A DNA stretch of 64,000 nucleotides from positions 248,001-312,000 of the forward strand of contig NZ_CP032349.1 in assembly GCF_005222205.1 (NCBI RefSeq), read 5' to 3'. This document shows positions 31,811 to 40,762 of the stretch, piece after piece. The translations under genes were made by a program, and so were the position numbers. Each line of letters opens with the position of its first letter. Position 1 is the first letter of the stretch. This DNA comes from Azospirillum brasilense. GTDB lineage: Bacteria; Pseudomonadota; Alphaproteobacteria; Azospirillales; Azospirillaceae. Under the pieces are notes generated by a model. It was not told where the DNA came from. It worked only from the letters and a program-made list of their open reading frames with translations, and searched no databases.

Positions 31811-32019
31811 ACTTCGGGAAGGTTGCTTCCAGCAAAAACCGATCAACTGACGATTCCTTTCATCAGAAGTGCGGAAGAACCCCTGAGTGTCGCGCCATGC
31901 TGATCGGAACGTTTGCGTGGCCGCAGTGGGCAACCTGAGGGCGTTGGAGATAATCAGCCTCACGCCCGCCGGTCGGCAACGCTTGAGCGTGTGCAGCAAC
32001 TCGACCCCAAGGTTTCAGC

Positions 32020-32215
32020 CTGTGAGGCGCCGACGCCCGTGCCCAGCACTTAGCATCGGCCATAAGCTTTCACCGCCACGGCGATGGCGATAGCCACCGA
32101 GACGATGGGCCTGTTCTGGCGGACCTTCATGCGGGTGTCGTCGATTTACACAGTGGGCCAATCGCCTTCGACGGGACGCTCCAGGCAGCTTTCCGCCTTC
32201 CTCGCCGGTGCCCCC
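32020..32215 (-). pseudogene. IS256-family transposase remnant
   Basis: The minus strand reads CLERPVEGDWPTV, a stop, then IDDTRMKVRQNRPIVSVAIA and IAVAVKAYG, aligning with the first catalytic Asp region of the IS256 transposase at 23.8 kb. It holds several stops and no ends. Confidence 0.65.
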
Positions 32216-32290
32216 TTGCACACCCCCGCACGGATTCCGTTCCTGCGGTGCTGGCCTGCCCTTCTGCATTGGTGTTGAGCTTCCTTGTTA

Positions 32291-32320
32291 CCCTGCCCCT
32301 GCCCCTGCCCCTGCCCCTGC
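32291..32320. repeat. CCCTGC hexanucleotide tandem repeat
   Basis: Five perfect copies of CCCTGC in a row, followed by a sixth broken unit. It lies in untranslated debris between transposase remnants and has no visible role. Confidence 0.9.
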
Positions 32321-32359
32321 CGCCCTGCCCTTCCCGCTCCCGTTCGCGCGTCTGCTGGA

Positions 32360-33007
32360 TCATTGCTCGACCGGCGAGCCCGACGCCATCACACCGACGA
32401 CGGTCCGGCGTCGGCAGACAATGGTCTCCCCTCCCCTTTGCCGGTCAGGGGTCTGCCCTGCCCGCTCCGCCGCCGGTCCAGGCTGACCAGAGCGCGGACA
32501 AGGCGATGCCGCCCGTATCCACAGATGAGCAACAGCCGCCCAATCTGGACGCTCCCTTGTTGGTGGCCGTGTGAGCGACGATCCTCGAGTTGGTCCCGAA
32601 CGAACGGCGGCGTGACGGGGTATCAGCCGCACCAGCGCGTCGTCGGGGAGATCTTGAAGGCGATCGGCCAAGCCACCGGAGAATGGCGTTGGCGAGGCGT
32701 CGTGCAGCCTCCAGCGGATCGCTAGGCTATCTGCGGCACGGATACGCTTCCATGCGTCCATGCTAAAGGGATTTGCGACGAACGCCAGGCAGGCGAGGCC
32801 GCTGCAGGCCTCGCGGCGTCCCCAGAAGCCGACATCCCCGCGTTGGGAAGGTTCGGCATCAATCAGGGCCTCCTCGACGATCCGCTTCAGGCAGCTTACC
32901 CGGAGCAAATCCAGCGTTCCAGGCTCAACGTCACGCTCGGTCCGTCTCAAGGGGATGCCGGCGGCAAGCCAATCAGTGGCGTCCTTGAGGAACTCACGGG
33001 CAACCAC
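32360..33007 (-). CDS. Hypothetical protein, possibly decayed
   Basis: A frame of about 216 codons from a GTG at 33007 (start uncertain). The N-terminal 135 residues look natural with good third-position GC: EFLKDATDWLAAGIPLRRTE, VSCLKRIVEEALIDAEPSQR, ACSGLACLAFVANPFSMDAW and GGLADRLQDLPDDALVRLIP. After that the sequence becomes Arg/Pro-rich and probably reads past the natural end. No family was recognised. It stands alone between IS debris and the partition genes. Confidence 0.35.
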   Translation of the reverse strand: MVAREFLKDATDWLAAGIPLRRTERDVEPGTLDLLRVSCLKRIVEEALIDAEPSQRGDVGFWGRREACSGLACLAFVANPFSMDAWKRIRAADSLAIRWRLHDASPTPFSGGLADRLQDLPDDALVRLIPRHAAVRSGPTRGSSLTRPPTRERPDWAAVAHLWIRAASPCPRSGQPGPAAERAGQTPDRQRGGETIVCRRRTVVGVMASGSPVEQ

Positions 33008-33270
33008 ATGGACCGGGGGGGGCGCCGTGACGACGGGTGACGTCCGGTTACCAGCTCTTGGCGAAGCGGCGCTTGTTGTCGACGAGTCCGGCGGTGGTGC
33101 GGGTGAGGATGACCGGTGTCGAGCGGTGATCGGTCTCCAACCGCACCATGCCGGCCATGCTGTCTTTCTTCCGCCACCGCCGTGTCTTTCACGGCGGAGG
33201 TTTCGCGTGGTCAGTGGGATTTCAGCATGGAGTTTCGAACGCTTTCGAGCCCCCACGCGTCCTGGCTCTG

Positions 33271-33286
33271 GTTGCGACATCGCAAC
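33271..33286. promoter_or_regulatory. Candidate parS centromere site 1
   Basis: GTTGCGACATCGCAAC, a palindrome broken only at its two central bases. The identical 16-mer recurs 73 bases downstream and once more just after parB with GT at the centre. Repeated 16-bp palindromes flanking parAB are typical ParB-binding sites. Confidence 0.75.
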
Positions 33287-33343
33287 TGTGTTCGGGTGCG
33301 TCGCATCGGCGCCATACATCGAGTGCTTTCAAGAACATGCCCG

Positions 33344-33359
33344 GTTGCGACATCGCAAC
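33344..33359. promoter_or_regulatory. Candidate parS centromere site 2
   Basis: GTTGCGACATCGCAAC, identical to the site at 33271, and followed by the same CTGTGT context, suggesting that the two arose by duplication. It is 178 bases upstream of the parA start. Confidence 0.75.
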
Positions 33360-33434
33360 TGTGTCGGACTGCGCCGTATCCGCGATCGGCGCCGACGGAC
33401 TCAGGTTCCGTTGCACCATAAGGATGTTGACGAT

Positions 33435-33446
33435 AATGTAGACATT
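33435..33446. promoter_or_regulatory. Possible parAB operator and promoter
   Basis: AATGTAGACATT has 5-base complementary arms and lies between two TTGAC boxes (TTGACG near 33427 and TTGACA at 33470). ParA has an N-terminal HTH, so autorepression at a site like this is plausible. The -10 element is not clear. Confidence 0.35.
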
Positions 33447-33536
33447 TTTTCCGGATTTCACCCTTTTTGTTGACAGTGTTCCGTCTCCCTGCCACGTTGA
33501 AGCTCAGCAGCAACCGTGGGGCAGGGGAGCGCCGTC

Positions 33537-34568
33537 ATGACGACCGCCGGAGAATCCCTCAAACATCATCGCGAGTCTCGAGGCCTTACACAGGCACAAT
33601 TCGCGGAGCATCTCAATAGCGCGCTTCACCGCAGCTATGACCGGCAACGGATCAGCCGGTGGGAGGGAGGGCGAGAGCCGGTGCCGAAGATCGTCTCCAC
33701 GTTCCTGTCCAGCGGCGCGACGGAACTGGCGACGAGCGGGCAGGGGGCAACCATCATCGCCGTCGCGAACCAGAAAGGCGGGGTTGGCAAGACGACGACC
33801 GCCGTCAACGTGTCGTGGCTTTTGGCAAATGAGGGATACCGCGTCCTGCTCATCGACGCCGATCCCCAGGGCAATGCAACGGTCCATCTCGGCATCGACG
33901 GCATGAAGCAGGAGAAGGCGGGCACCACGCTTTACCAGGTGCTGCGCCTTGAAAAGAACGTCGAGGACGTCGCGCAGGCCGTCGGCGAGATGCCTCTGCA
34001 TGTGGTGCCGGCAACGATCACGCTCGGCGAGGCGGAGATCGAGCTGCTGACCGTGCCCTACGGCACGATGCGCCTGAAGGCATCGCTCAACAAGGAGCAT
34101 CCCGACGTCAACATCAGTGCGCGCTACGATTTCATCGTCATCGACTGCCCCCCAAATCGGGGCCCGTTGACGATCGCGGCCCTTACGGCCGCCCAATATG
34201 TCATCATCCCCTGCCAGACCGAGATGCTGGCGCTGGTGGGCGTGCCGCAGCTGCTCACCACCATCACCCAAGTGCGTCGCAGCGTGAACCCGCATCTGAC
34301 CGTTTTCGGTGTCTTGCCCACCATGCATTCACAAACACTGCAGGATTCAGAGAGCCTGCGCCTGCTGCGCGAGCAGTTCGGCGAGCACACCCGGATCTTC
34401 TCGCCGATTTCGCGCTCCACGGTCTTCGCCCGAGCGGTGTTCGAAGGCAGGTCGGCCTTCGAGCATGAGCCCAAGATGGTCGGCGGCGACGGATACCGTG
34501 AGATCGCCGCCAGCCTGATGGACCTTCGTCAACCGCCGGCCGCCGGAGGTGCCCATGCCGCCGCGTAA
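33537..34568 (+). CDS. parA: ParA partition ATPase with N-terminal HTH
   Basis: A 343-residue protein; the ATG at 33537 has GGGGAG upstream and is preferred to a GTG at 33516. Residues 1-60 form an Xre-like helix-turn-helix (SRGLTQAQFAEHLNSALHRS, then YDRQRISRWEGGREP), and from about 75 there is a ParA/Soj ATPase with the deviant Walker A QKGGVGKTTTAVN, LLIDADPQGNAT and VIDCPPNRG. Type Ia ParA proteins drive plasmid segregation and repress their own operon. The HTH here is of a different sort from P1 ParA. parB overlaps its 3' end by 14 bases. Confidence 0.93.
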   Translation: MTTAGESLKHHRESRGLTQAQFAEHLNSALHRSYDRQRISRWEGGREPVPKIVSTFLSSGATELATSGQGATIIAVANQKGGVGKTTTAVNVSWLLANEGYRVLLIDADPQGNATVHLGIDGMKQEKAGTTLYQVLRLEKNVEDVAQAVGEMPLHVVPATITLGEAEIELLTVPYGTMRLKASLNKEHPDVNISARYDFIVIDCPPNRGPLTIAALTAAQYVIIPCQTEMLALVGVPQLLTTITQVRRSVNPHLTVFGVLPTMHSQTLQDSESLRLLREQFGEHTRIFSPISRSTVFARAVFEGRSAFEHEPKMVGGDGYREIAASLMDLRQPPAAGGAHAAA

Positions 34569-35511
34569 GAAGTTCGGCGCGCCGAACGCCGCGCTTTTCC
34601 GGAGCGCTGCCGGAGCGGTCCCAAACGTCGCGGCCCTGTTCGGCCAACCGTCGGAATTTCCCGAGGTTCGGGAACTGCCTCTGGAGCAGGTGCATCCGAA
34701 CCCTGACCAGCCGCGCAAGCAGTTCGACGAAGAAGGTCTTCGGCTGCTTGCGGACAGCATCGGCGCCAAGGGTCAGCTGCAGCCCATACTGGTCCGGGAA
34801 GGAGAGGGGGCGGAACAATACATCATCGTGGCGGGTGAGCGCCGTTGGCGGGCCTGCCTGCTCGCCGGACGGGCGTCGGTCTATGCGGTGATCACGAAGG
34901 GCGATCCGGATGAGATCGCGCTGATCGAGAACACCCAACGTCAGGATCTCAATCCCTTCGAACTGGCGGACGGAATAGCGAAACTGCTGGACAAGGATGG
35001 CGCCACGCAAACCGATGTCGCAAGGCTGATCGGCCGCTCGAAGGCCGAGATCAGCCGTCTGATGGCGGTGCACGCCTTGCCGACGGAGGTCCGCAGCGGC
35101 TTCATGCAAGGCGGTCGTGCCGTGTCGCGGTCGGTCCTGTTTGAAATCGCGGACGCTCCGACGGAGCAGCAGATGGCGTTGTGGCAGCTTGCCCAGGAGG
35201 GAGCCACTGTACGCGAACTGCGGGCAGCCAAGCTGGAACTCGAGGTTGCCACGACGCCTCATCACAAACAAGGCGGCGCGGGGAAACCCCCCGCTGATGC
35301 ACAGGCCGGTGGAAACGACCGATCGAAGCCCGCTTCACCGGCCGTCACGCGCGACGCCGATGCCGGGGGATCATCCGTACGGCGCTTCTCGCAGATGGTC
35401 GGCCGGTTCGAGCAGCAGGTCGAGCGTTTCCGAGAGGTGCCCTTGGAAAAGGAGCAGATGGAACGCCTGCGGCGCCTTCACCGCCTGATTGGCGAGGTTT
35501 TGGAACGCTGA
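34555..35511 (+). CDS. parB: ParB partition DNA-binding protein
   Basis: A 318-residue ParB. The start ATG at 34555 lies inside parA with GGAGGT before it. The CTPase/ParB-Srx domain has LPLEQVHPNPDQPRKQFDEE, the box AGERRWRACLLAG and ENTQRQDLNPFELADGIAKL; the HTH is TQTDVARLIGRSKAEISRLM. A linker follows and the C-terminal 40 residues (VERFREVPLEKEQMERLRRL) form a helical dimerisation segment. It should bind the GTTGCGACRTCGCAAC palindromes on both sides of the operon and spread, handing the replicon to ParA. Confidence 0.93.
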   Translation: MPPRKKFGAPNAALFRSAAGAVPNVAALFGQPSEFPEVRELPLEQVHPNPDQPRKQFDEEGLRLLADSIGAKGQLQPILVREGEGAEQYIIVAGERRWRACLLAGRASVYAVITKGDPDEIALIENTQRQDLNPFELADGIAKLLDKDGATQTDVARLIGRSKAEISRLMAVHALPTEVRSGFMQGGRAVSRSVLFEIADAPTEQQMALWQLAQEGATVRELRAAKLELEVATTPHHKQGGAGKPPADAQAGGNDRSKPASPAVTRDADAGGSSVRRFSQMVGRFEQQVERFREVPLEKEQMERLRRLHRLIGEVLER

Positions 35512-35524
35512 CCGGAAAGGCTGA

Positions 35525-35540
35525 GTTGCGACGTCGCAAC
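35525..35540. promoter_or_regulatory. Candidate parS centromere site 3
   Basis: GTTGCGACGTCGCAAC, a perfect palindrome 13 bases after the parB stop. It differs only at one central base from the two copies upstream of parA. Confidence 0.78.
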
Positions 35541-35659
35541 GTGCCACGCCCTTCATGATGTTTGGTCGTGGCACGTTGTTGGAAGGGGGCTGCCAGGCTG
35601 GTGGGGGCTATGGCCTCCGCCGTCGGGCGCAAGCCGGAGTTTTCGCTCGACGGCGTCCG

Positions 35660-36340
35660 TCATGGATGCTCCTCCGACGCCGGTTGGGCTTTTCGCCGAC
35701 GTGCGACCGGAATCAGGGCCAGCAGTGTCGCCCCGAGAAGCACCCATTGTTCCGGCGAGCCCATGCTGTTCAATGTCGCCCAACTGGCGAGGCACCATGC
35801 CGTCGGCACGACGAGCAGCAACCACGACCATCGCCCGTCGGCCATCATGACAAGGCCGATGGTGGCGATCGCGGTCGGGTCCGGTGTCATGCCGAAGACC
35901 TCGGCTCCGCCCAGGGTCCGTCCGGCGAGGAGCGCTGCCAGTGGATGCAGGACAAGCGCATAGAGGAACAGGGCAAACCCTATGGGTGCCCGCCCGGCTC
36001 GGGAGAGCGACCAGCGGAGCCGGCCACCGACCACGGCCAGCAGGACAGCCTGAAGCGCGAAAAGCGGGGCCACGTAGGATGCTGCCCAGTTGATGGTGGC
36101 GTAACGCTCCCATAGGAAGCTCCAGGCCAACCAGGACCACAGGACTGTCAGGATTCCTGCGATCACAGGATCCGACCATGGGCGGGGCCGGATGAGCCAC
36201 AGCAAAATGGCGGCGCCGAGCAGCAGCATCAGGACATGCGCGGGCCAGAGCGCCTCGTTGTGCCGTTCGATCAGCCGCCAGTAGGTGCGGGGGCTGAAGA
36301 GCAAAAAGTCTTCGGTCGAATAGGTCCACCAGTCCGCCAT
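35660..36340 (-). CDS. DUF6064-like integral membrane protein
   Basis: A 226-residue membrane protein with about six hydrophobic segments (for example VLMLLLGAAILLWLI, VIAGILTVLWSWLAWSFLW, FALFLYALVLHPLAALLAG). The N-terminus MADWWTYSTEDFLLFSPRTY WRLIERHNE and the central GMTPDPTAIATIGLVMMADG are shared with DUF6064 proteins, whose role is unknown. Its ATG overlaps the stop of the upstream aldo/keto reductase gene as TGATG, so the two are translationally coupled; a membrane partner for the exported reductase is possible but unproven. Confidence 0.8.
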   Translation of the reverse strand: MADWWTYSTEDFLLFSPRTYWRLIERHNEALWPAHVLMLLLGAAILLWLIRPRPWSDPVIAGILTVLWSWLAWSFLWERYATINWAASYVAPLFALQAVLLAVVGGRLRWSLSRAGRAPIGFALFLYALVLHPLAALLAGRTLGGAEVFGMTPDPTAIATIGLVMMADGRWSWLLLVVPTAWCLASWATLNSMGSPEQWVLLGATLLALIPVARRRKAQPASEEHP

Positions 36341-37254
36341 CAGAGGTCCCTTACATGATCAGCCATGCGCCGCCGCATCGCGGCATCAGGCATCGGCCCC
36401 GCCATCGCAGCCATGTTTTCGCGCACATGGGCGACTTGGCTGGTTGCGGGGATGGCCACGGTGACGGCGGGATGAGAGATGATGAACTTCAGGACGAACT
36501 GCGCCCAGTTGGACACGCCGATGTCGGCGGCCCAGGAGGGCAGGGGATGGCCCGACAGCCGGCGGAGCAGCACGCCCTGCTGAAACGGGCGGTTGACGAT
36601 GACGCCCATCCCGCGGTCCGCCGCCAGCGGCAGGATGCGTTGCTCCACGTCGCGGTCGACGATGTTGTAGGTAAGCTGCACGAAATCGAGAGGCTGCCGG
36701 CGCATGATGTCTTCGAACAGGTCGTGGCGCCGCCCTTCCGACGTCGTGATGCCGACGTAGCGGAGTTGACCCGCCGTCTTCATGGCGAACAGCGTCTTGA
36801 GATGCTCGTCCCAGGACAGCAGGTTGTGCACCTGAAGCAGGTCGAAGCGCGGCACGCCCCACAGGCGGCGCGACTCTTCGATCTGCGACGGCCCGCGTGT
36901 GCCCGAAGAAATCCAGACCTTGTCCGCCGCGAACAGGGCAGGGGAGTGCCCCAGCTTGCGCAGCCCATCTCCGACCACCGCCTGGGAGGAGCCGTACATG
37001 GGGGAGGAGTCGATCATCCGTCCCCCCATCTCGAAGAAGGCCTGCATGACCGCCGCGCATTCTCCGCGCAGTTCGGGGTCATCACCGACATTGAAGGTGA
37101 TCCAGGTTCCCAAGCCAACGGGCGGGATGACCTCTCCCGAGGATGGAATGCGTCGAACCGGCACCTCACCGGCCTTTGCCTGGACGCGCAGCGGCATCAT
37201 CAGGGCGGCCCCGGCCAGAACACCGTGTAGAACGGCGCGTCGTGTCGCACTCAT
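36340..37254 (-). CDS. Exported aldo/keto reductase
   Basis: A 304-residue aldo/keto reductase starting at the ATG at 37254. The N-terminus has a twin-arginine-like leader (SATRRAVLHGVLAGAALMMP, cleavage after VQA). The barrel follows with VGLGTWITFNVG, the catalytic Asp-Tyr pair in MIDSSPMYGSSQ, and Lys in AADKVWISSG; the equivalent of the catalytic His is in LLQVHNLL. These enzymes reduce carbonyls with NADPH, which is scarce in the periplasm, so the electron source is a puzzle. It is coupled to a DUF6064 membrane gene. Confidence 0.87.
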   Translation of the reverse strand: MSATRRAVLHGVLAGAALMMPLRVQAKAGEVPVRRIPSSGEVIPPVGLGTWITFNVGDDPELRGECAAVMQAFFEMGGRMIDSSPMYGSSQAVVGDGLRKLGHSPALFAADKVWISSGTRGPSQIEESRRLWGVPRFDLLQVHNLLSWDEHLKTLFAMKTAGQLRYVGITTSEGRRHDLFEDIMRRQPLDFVQLTYNIVDRDVEQRILPLAADRGMGVIVNRPFQQGVLLRRLSGHPLPSWAADIGVSNWAQFVLKFIISHPAVTVAIPATSQVAHVRENMAAMAGPMPDAAMRRRMADHVRDL

Positions 37255-37335
37255 GCTGTCACCCTTTCGTCTCTGTGTCGCGGCGTCCCTCGACGGCTTC
37301 GGCTTCGGCTCCGGTGTTCGGCGAGGTCGTACCCC

Positions 37336-38095
37336 ATTGCGTGGTGTTGGAGCTGTGGGCAACCGGCCCGCCGCAGGGCTCCCGACGCTGGCGTAGGGGG
37401 CGGGTTGTTTACAGCGGGACGGTCATCGTCGTTCTTCCTCGCCCGAGGGTGACCGCGAAGACCGACAAAATGATGGCGCCTCGCGCGCCGCTGGAGAAGA
37501 GCCCTGACGGCGATGTGCCGTGCGAGATGATCGGTTTCACGGCCGAGCGGCTGATGGAACCGGAGGGGCAGGCCTGAGGACCGGTGACGGCCTTGGCGAA
37601 CGCTCCGCCGGGCGAAGGGTCCAGCGCAACGGCTGTCGGGATCGCGACTGGGAGACCCGCACGTCATGGCGCCGTTGCCGGGTGCGCTTCATGCGCAAGG
37701 CCCCGGCGCGTGATGTCGGCCTTCATCGCCACCGCCGTCGCCCACACCGCCGTCGCCCAGGACGCTGCCGACGCCGCCAAGGCGCAGTGGCGCAGGGACT
37801 CCGAACAGGTCCGCCCTGCTCAACGAGGCCGAGGGAGACACGCTGGCCTTCCGGGCTTTCCCAAGGAACACCGGGCCAAGATCCACAGCACGCTCCCGCT
37901 GGAGCGGCTGAACGGCAAGATCAAGCGGCGCGCCGAAGGTGGTCGGCATCCTCCCCAACGAGGCGGCGATCACCCCGCCTGATCGGCGCCATCCTGCTCG
38001 AACAGAACGATGAGTGGGCGGTCCGGCGGCCGCATGATGATCCCGGCGAGATCCGCTGGAGACCAGAAGAGCGCCTCGGTTCTTACACCACCCGT
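37336..38095. mobile_element. Degenerate IS256-family remnant
   Basis: The left part GTGGTGTTGGAGCTGTGGGC and the right part TCTTACACCACCCGTTGGGA resemble the ends of the IS256 element at 23.2 kb. Between them are scrambled pieces of its transposase, such as PCEMIGFTAERLMEPEGQA at 37.5 kb and EHRAKIHSTLPLERLNGKIK at 37.87 kb. About half of the element has been lost and no frame is intact. Confidence 0.78.
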
Positions 38096-38168
38096 TGGGA
38101 CTGATCTTGCGGTTGCTTCAGTTCAACCCGGCGAGCCCGACAGCCTTTTGCCTTCGTGCACCGACGCC

Positions 38169-39707
38169 TCAGCCGGTTGCGTTCCGCGTCTTGAACACAT
38201 CCTTGTGCAGCGAGCTGAGTTCGTTCTTTAATATCTTTCCCATGGCATTCCGGGGCAGCGCATCCAGGACGATCACGGCCTTGGGCAGCTTGTAGCCGGC
38301 GAGTTCGCGTGCCGCCCGTGCGAGAATGGCGGCCGGATCGAGCGACTCGCAGCCTGGCTGGCGTTCGACGGCGGCGACCACGCCCTCACCGAAATCGGGG
38401 TGGGGAACGCCGAAGACCGCGGTCTCGCCCACCCCCTCGATGCGGTTGAGCACGATCTCGACCTCGCGCGGATAAACATTGTAGCCGCCGGAAATGATGA
38501 TGTCCTTCGCGCGGCTGACCAGTGTGAGACGGCCATCCGGGGCGGCGCGCGCCAGATCCCCCGTCATGAAGAAGCCGTCCGGCCGGAATTCCGCCGCCGT
38601 TTTCTCCGGCATCCGCCAATAGCCTTTGAAGACATTCGGACCACGCAGTTCGAGACCGCCGACCGTGCCCGCGGGCTGCGGCTGTCCGGCGGCGTCCACA
38701 ACCCGGACCTCCAGCCCTGGCAGCGGGTAGCCGACCGTGCCGGGCAGACGCTCGCCGTCGAGGGGATTGGAGGCGATGATCGTGGTTTCCGTCATGCCGT
38801 AGCGTTCGAGAATCCGATGCCCCGTGCGGGCCTCGAACGCCTCGAAGAGGTCCGGTGACAGGGGAGCCGAGCCGCAGGTGAACAGGCGCATGCTCCCGCA
38901 CCGCTCCCGGTCGAGCCGCGGGTCGGCAAGGAGGCGCGTGTAGAGCGTCGGGACGCCCATGAACAGGGTGCTGTGCGGCAGATGCCCGATCACGGCGTCC
39001 GCCGTGAATTTGGGAAGGAAAACAGAGGACGCGCCCGCATACAGCATCGAGTTCAGGGCGATGAACAGGCCGTGTGCGTGGAAGATGGGCAGGGCGTGCA
39101 ACAGCACATCGGCGTCGGAGATGCCCCAGAGCGCGTTCAGCGTGCGGGTGCCAAAGGCCAGATTGCCGTGTGAGATCATGGCGCCCTTGGGGCGGCCCGT
39201 CGTACCGGAGGTGTAGAGGATCGCCGCCACGTCGTCCGGCCCCACCTCGGCGACGTGTTCCCGTGGTGGCCGTCCGCGGCACGCCGCCGTCACGCTTCCT
39301 TCGCCGTCCGGGTCGAGCGTGAAGGTTCGGCACCCGGCCGGCGGCACCAGATCGCCGACGACCGCGGTCTGCCCGACGAACACCGTAGGTTCCGCGTCGT
39401 CGAGGAAGTAGCGCAGTTCGGCCAGCGTGTAGGCCGTGTTGAGTGGCAGGTAGATCGCCCCGAGCTGCAGGACGGCGAGGTAAAGACACACCGCCTCGGG
39501 CGACTTCGCCACCTGCACGGCGACCCGGTTTCCCGGACCGACGCCGGCCTCGTGAAGGACGTGCGCCATGCGTCCGGCGGTCCGCCGCAGGTCCGCGTAG
39601 GTCCATGTCCGTTCCGTGTCGGTTCGCCCCGTGTCGGTTCGCAGGGCCACCCGCGCATCGGACGAAGCGCCGGGCTTCAGAAGCAGGCTGTAAAGATTGT
39701 GCGTCAT
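38169..39707 (-). CDS. matB: Malonyl-CoA synthetase-like acyl-CoA ligase
   Basis: A 512-residue adenylate-forming ligase. The P-loop signature ILYTSGTTGRPKGAMISHGN, the A5-type motif ERYGMTETTI, TGDLARAAPDGRLTLVSRAK and the C-terminal catalytic Lys in LPRNAMGKILKNEL are all present. Overall layout, including HALPIFHAHGLFIALN, matches MatB, which joins malonate or methylmalonate to CoA with ATP. It is the last gene of the leftward catabolic operon. With a hydroxyisobutyrate dehydrogenase-type gene and an aldehyde dehydrogenase in the same operon, a C4 branched or methylmalonate-like dicarboxylate substrate is reasonable; gene symbol is by family resemblance. Confidence 0.8.
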   Translation of the reverse strand: MTHNLYSLLLKPGASSDARVALRTDTGRTDTERTWTYADLRRTAGRMAHVLHEAGVGPGNRVAVQVAKSPEAVCLYLAVLQLGAIYLPLNTAYTLAELRYFLDDAEPTVFVGQTAVVGDLVPPAGCRTFTLDPDGEGSVTAACRGRPPREHVAEVGPDDVAAILYTSGTTGRPKGAMISHGNLAFGTRTLNALWGISDADVLLHALPIFHAHGLFIALNSMLYAGASSVFLPKFTADAVIGHLPHSTLFMGVPTLYTRLLADPRLDRERCGSMRLFTCGSAPLSPDLFEAFEARTGHRILERYGMTETTIIASNPLDGERLPGTVGYPLPGLEVRVVDAAGQPQPAGTVGGLELRGPNVFKGYWRMPEKTAAEFRPDGFFMTGDLARAAPDGRLTLVSRAKDIIISGGYNVYPREVEIVLNRIEGVGETAVFGVPHPDFGEGVVAAVERQPGCESLDPAAILARAARELAGYKLPKAVIVLDALPRNAMGKILKNELSSLHKDVFKTRNATG

Positions 39708-39767
39708 TCCGGTGTTCCTGTCGCCGCGATGCGGGTCATGTCATTCCGAAGCGAAGGCCGGTTCGCT

Positions 39768-40748
39768 TCAGGGAATGAGCACGATCGGTCCCGTCGTGCG
39801 ACGGGCTTCCAGGTCGCGGTGCACCGATGCGGCCTCGGTGAGCGGCGCCCGATGGGCGATGCCGACCTGGACCCGGCCCGAGGCCAGGGCTTCGAACAAC
39901 CCGCCGGCCAGGGTCTCGATGTCGTCGCGGCTGCGGGTGACCGTGGCCAGCGTCGGCTTGGCGAGGAAGATCGAGCCCTTCTGCGCCAGCACGCTGATAT
40001 CCACGGGTGCCACCGGGCCGCTCGCCTGTCCAAAGCTGACCATCAGGCCGAAGGGCTTCAGACAGTCCAGCGACGCCATGAAGGTGTCCTGCCCGACGGA
40101 ATCATAGACCACGTCGACACCGCGGCCGCCGGTGATGTCGCGGACGCGCGCGGCGAAATCCTCCTCGCGGTAGAGGATGACGTGATCGCAGCCGGCGCCC
40201 TGGGCGACGGCCGCCTTTTCCGGCGAGCCGACCGTGCCGATCACCGTCGCCCCCAGAGCGTGCGCCCACTGGCACAGCATCTGGCCGACACCGCCCGCCG
40301 CGGCATGAACGAGAAGGTTTTCCCCCGCCTTAACCGGATGGACGCGGTGCAGCAGATACTGCGCCGTCGTTCCCTTGACCATCGCGGCGGCGGCCACCTC
40401 GTCCGACACCGTGTCCGGCAGCTTCACCAGGCGGTGCGTGGGAACGATGCGCCGCTCGGCGTAGGCGCCGAGCAGCATCCAGTAGGCGACACGGTCGCCG
40501 GGCGCCACATCGGTGACGCCGGGGCCGACCGCCTCGACGACGCCGGCGCCCTCCACGCCCAGCACGGCCGGGCGTGGGATCGCGTACTGCCCGGAGAGGG
40601 CCGAGCGGTGATAGGTGTCGATGAGGTTGACGCCGATCGCCGTGTGGCGGACCAGGGCCTCCCCCGGGCCGGGCGGCGGCACGGCCACCTCCTCCCAGAC
40701 CAGGGCTTCGGGACCGCCGGGCTGGTGGACGCGGATCGCATGAACCAT
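39768..40748 (-). CDS. NADPH:quinone reductase (zeta-crystallin type MDR)
   Basis: A 326-residue zinc-free medium-chain reductase starting at the ATG at 40748 (MVHAIRVHQPGGPEALVWEE). The quinone-reductase signature region VGPGVTDVAPGDRVAYWMLL and the cofactor motif LVHAAAGGVGQMLCQWA (AAxGGVG) are clear. There are no structural zinc cysteines. These enzymes reduce quinones or alpha,beta-unsaturated carbonyls with NADPH. It lies 14 bases after the hydroxyisobutyrate dehydrogenase-type gene in the operon; in this setting it might reduce an enoyl intermediate, though this is inference. Confidence 0.88.
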   Translation of the reverse strand: MVHAIRVHQPGGPEALVWEEVAVPPPGPGEALVRHTAIGVNLIDTYHRSALSGQYAIPRPAVLGVEGAGVVEAVGPGVTDVAPGDRVAYWMLLGAYAERRIVPTHRLVKLPDTVSDEVAAAAMVKGTTAQYLLHRVHPVKAGENLLVHAAAGGVGQMLCQWAHALGATVIGTVGSPEKAAVAQGAGCDHVILYREEDFAARVRDITGGRGVDVVYDSVGQDTFMASLDCLKPFGLMVSFGQASGPVAPVDISVLAQKGSIFLAKPTLATVTRSRDDIETLAGGLFEALASGRVQVGIAHRAPLTEAASVHRDLEARRTTGPIVLIP

Positions 40749-40762
40749 GATCGGTTTCCCTT

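Noticed and set aside
33177..33197. Hairpin CCGCCGTG / CACGGCGG as a terminator
   Set aside because: The 8-base stem has no T-run on either strand and no gene ends just before it.
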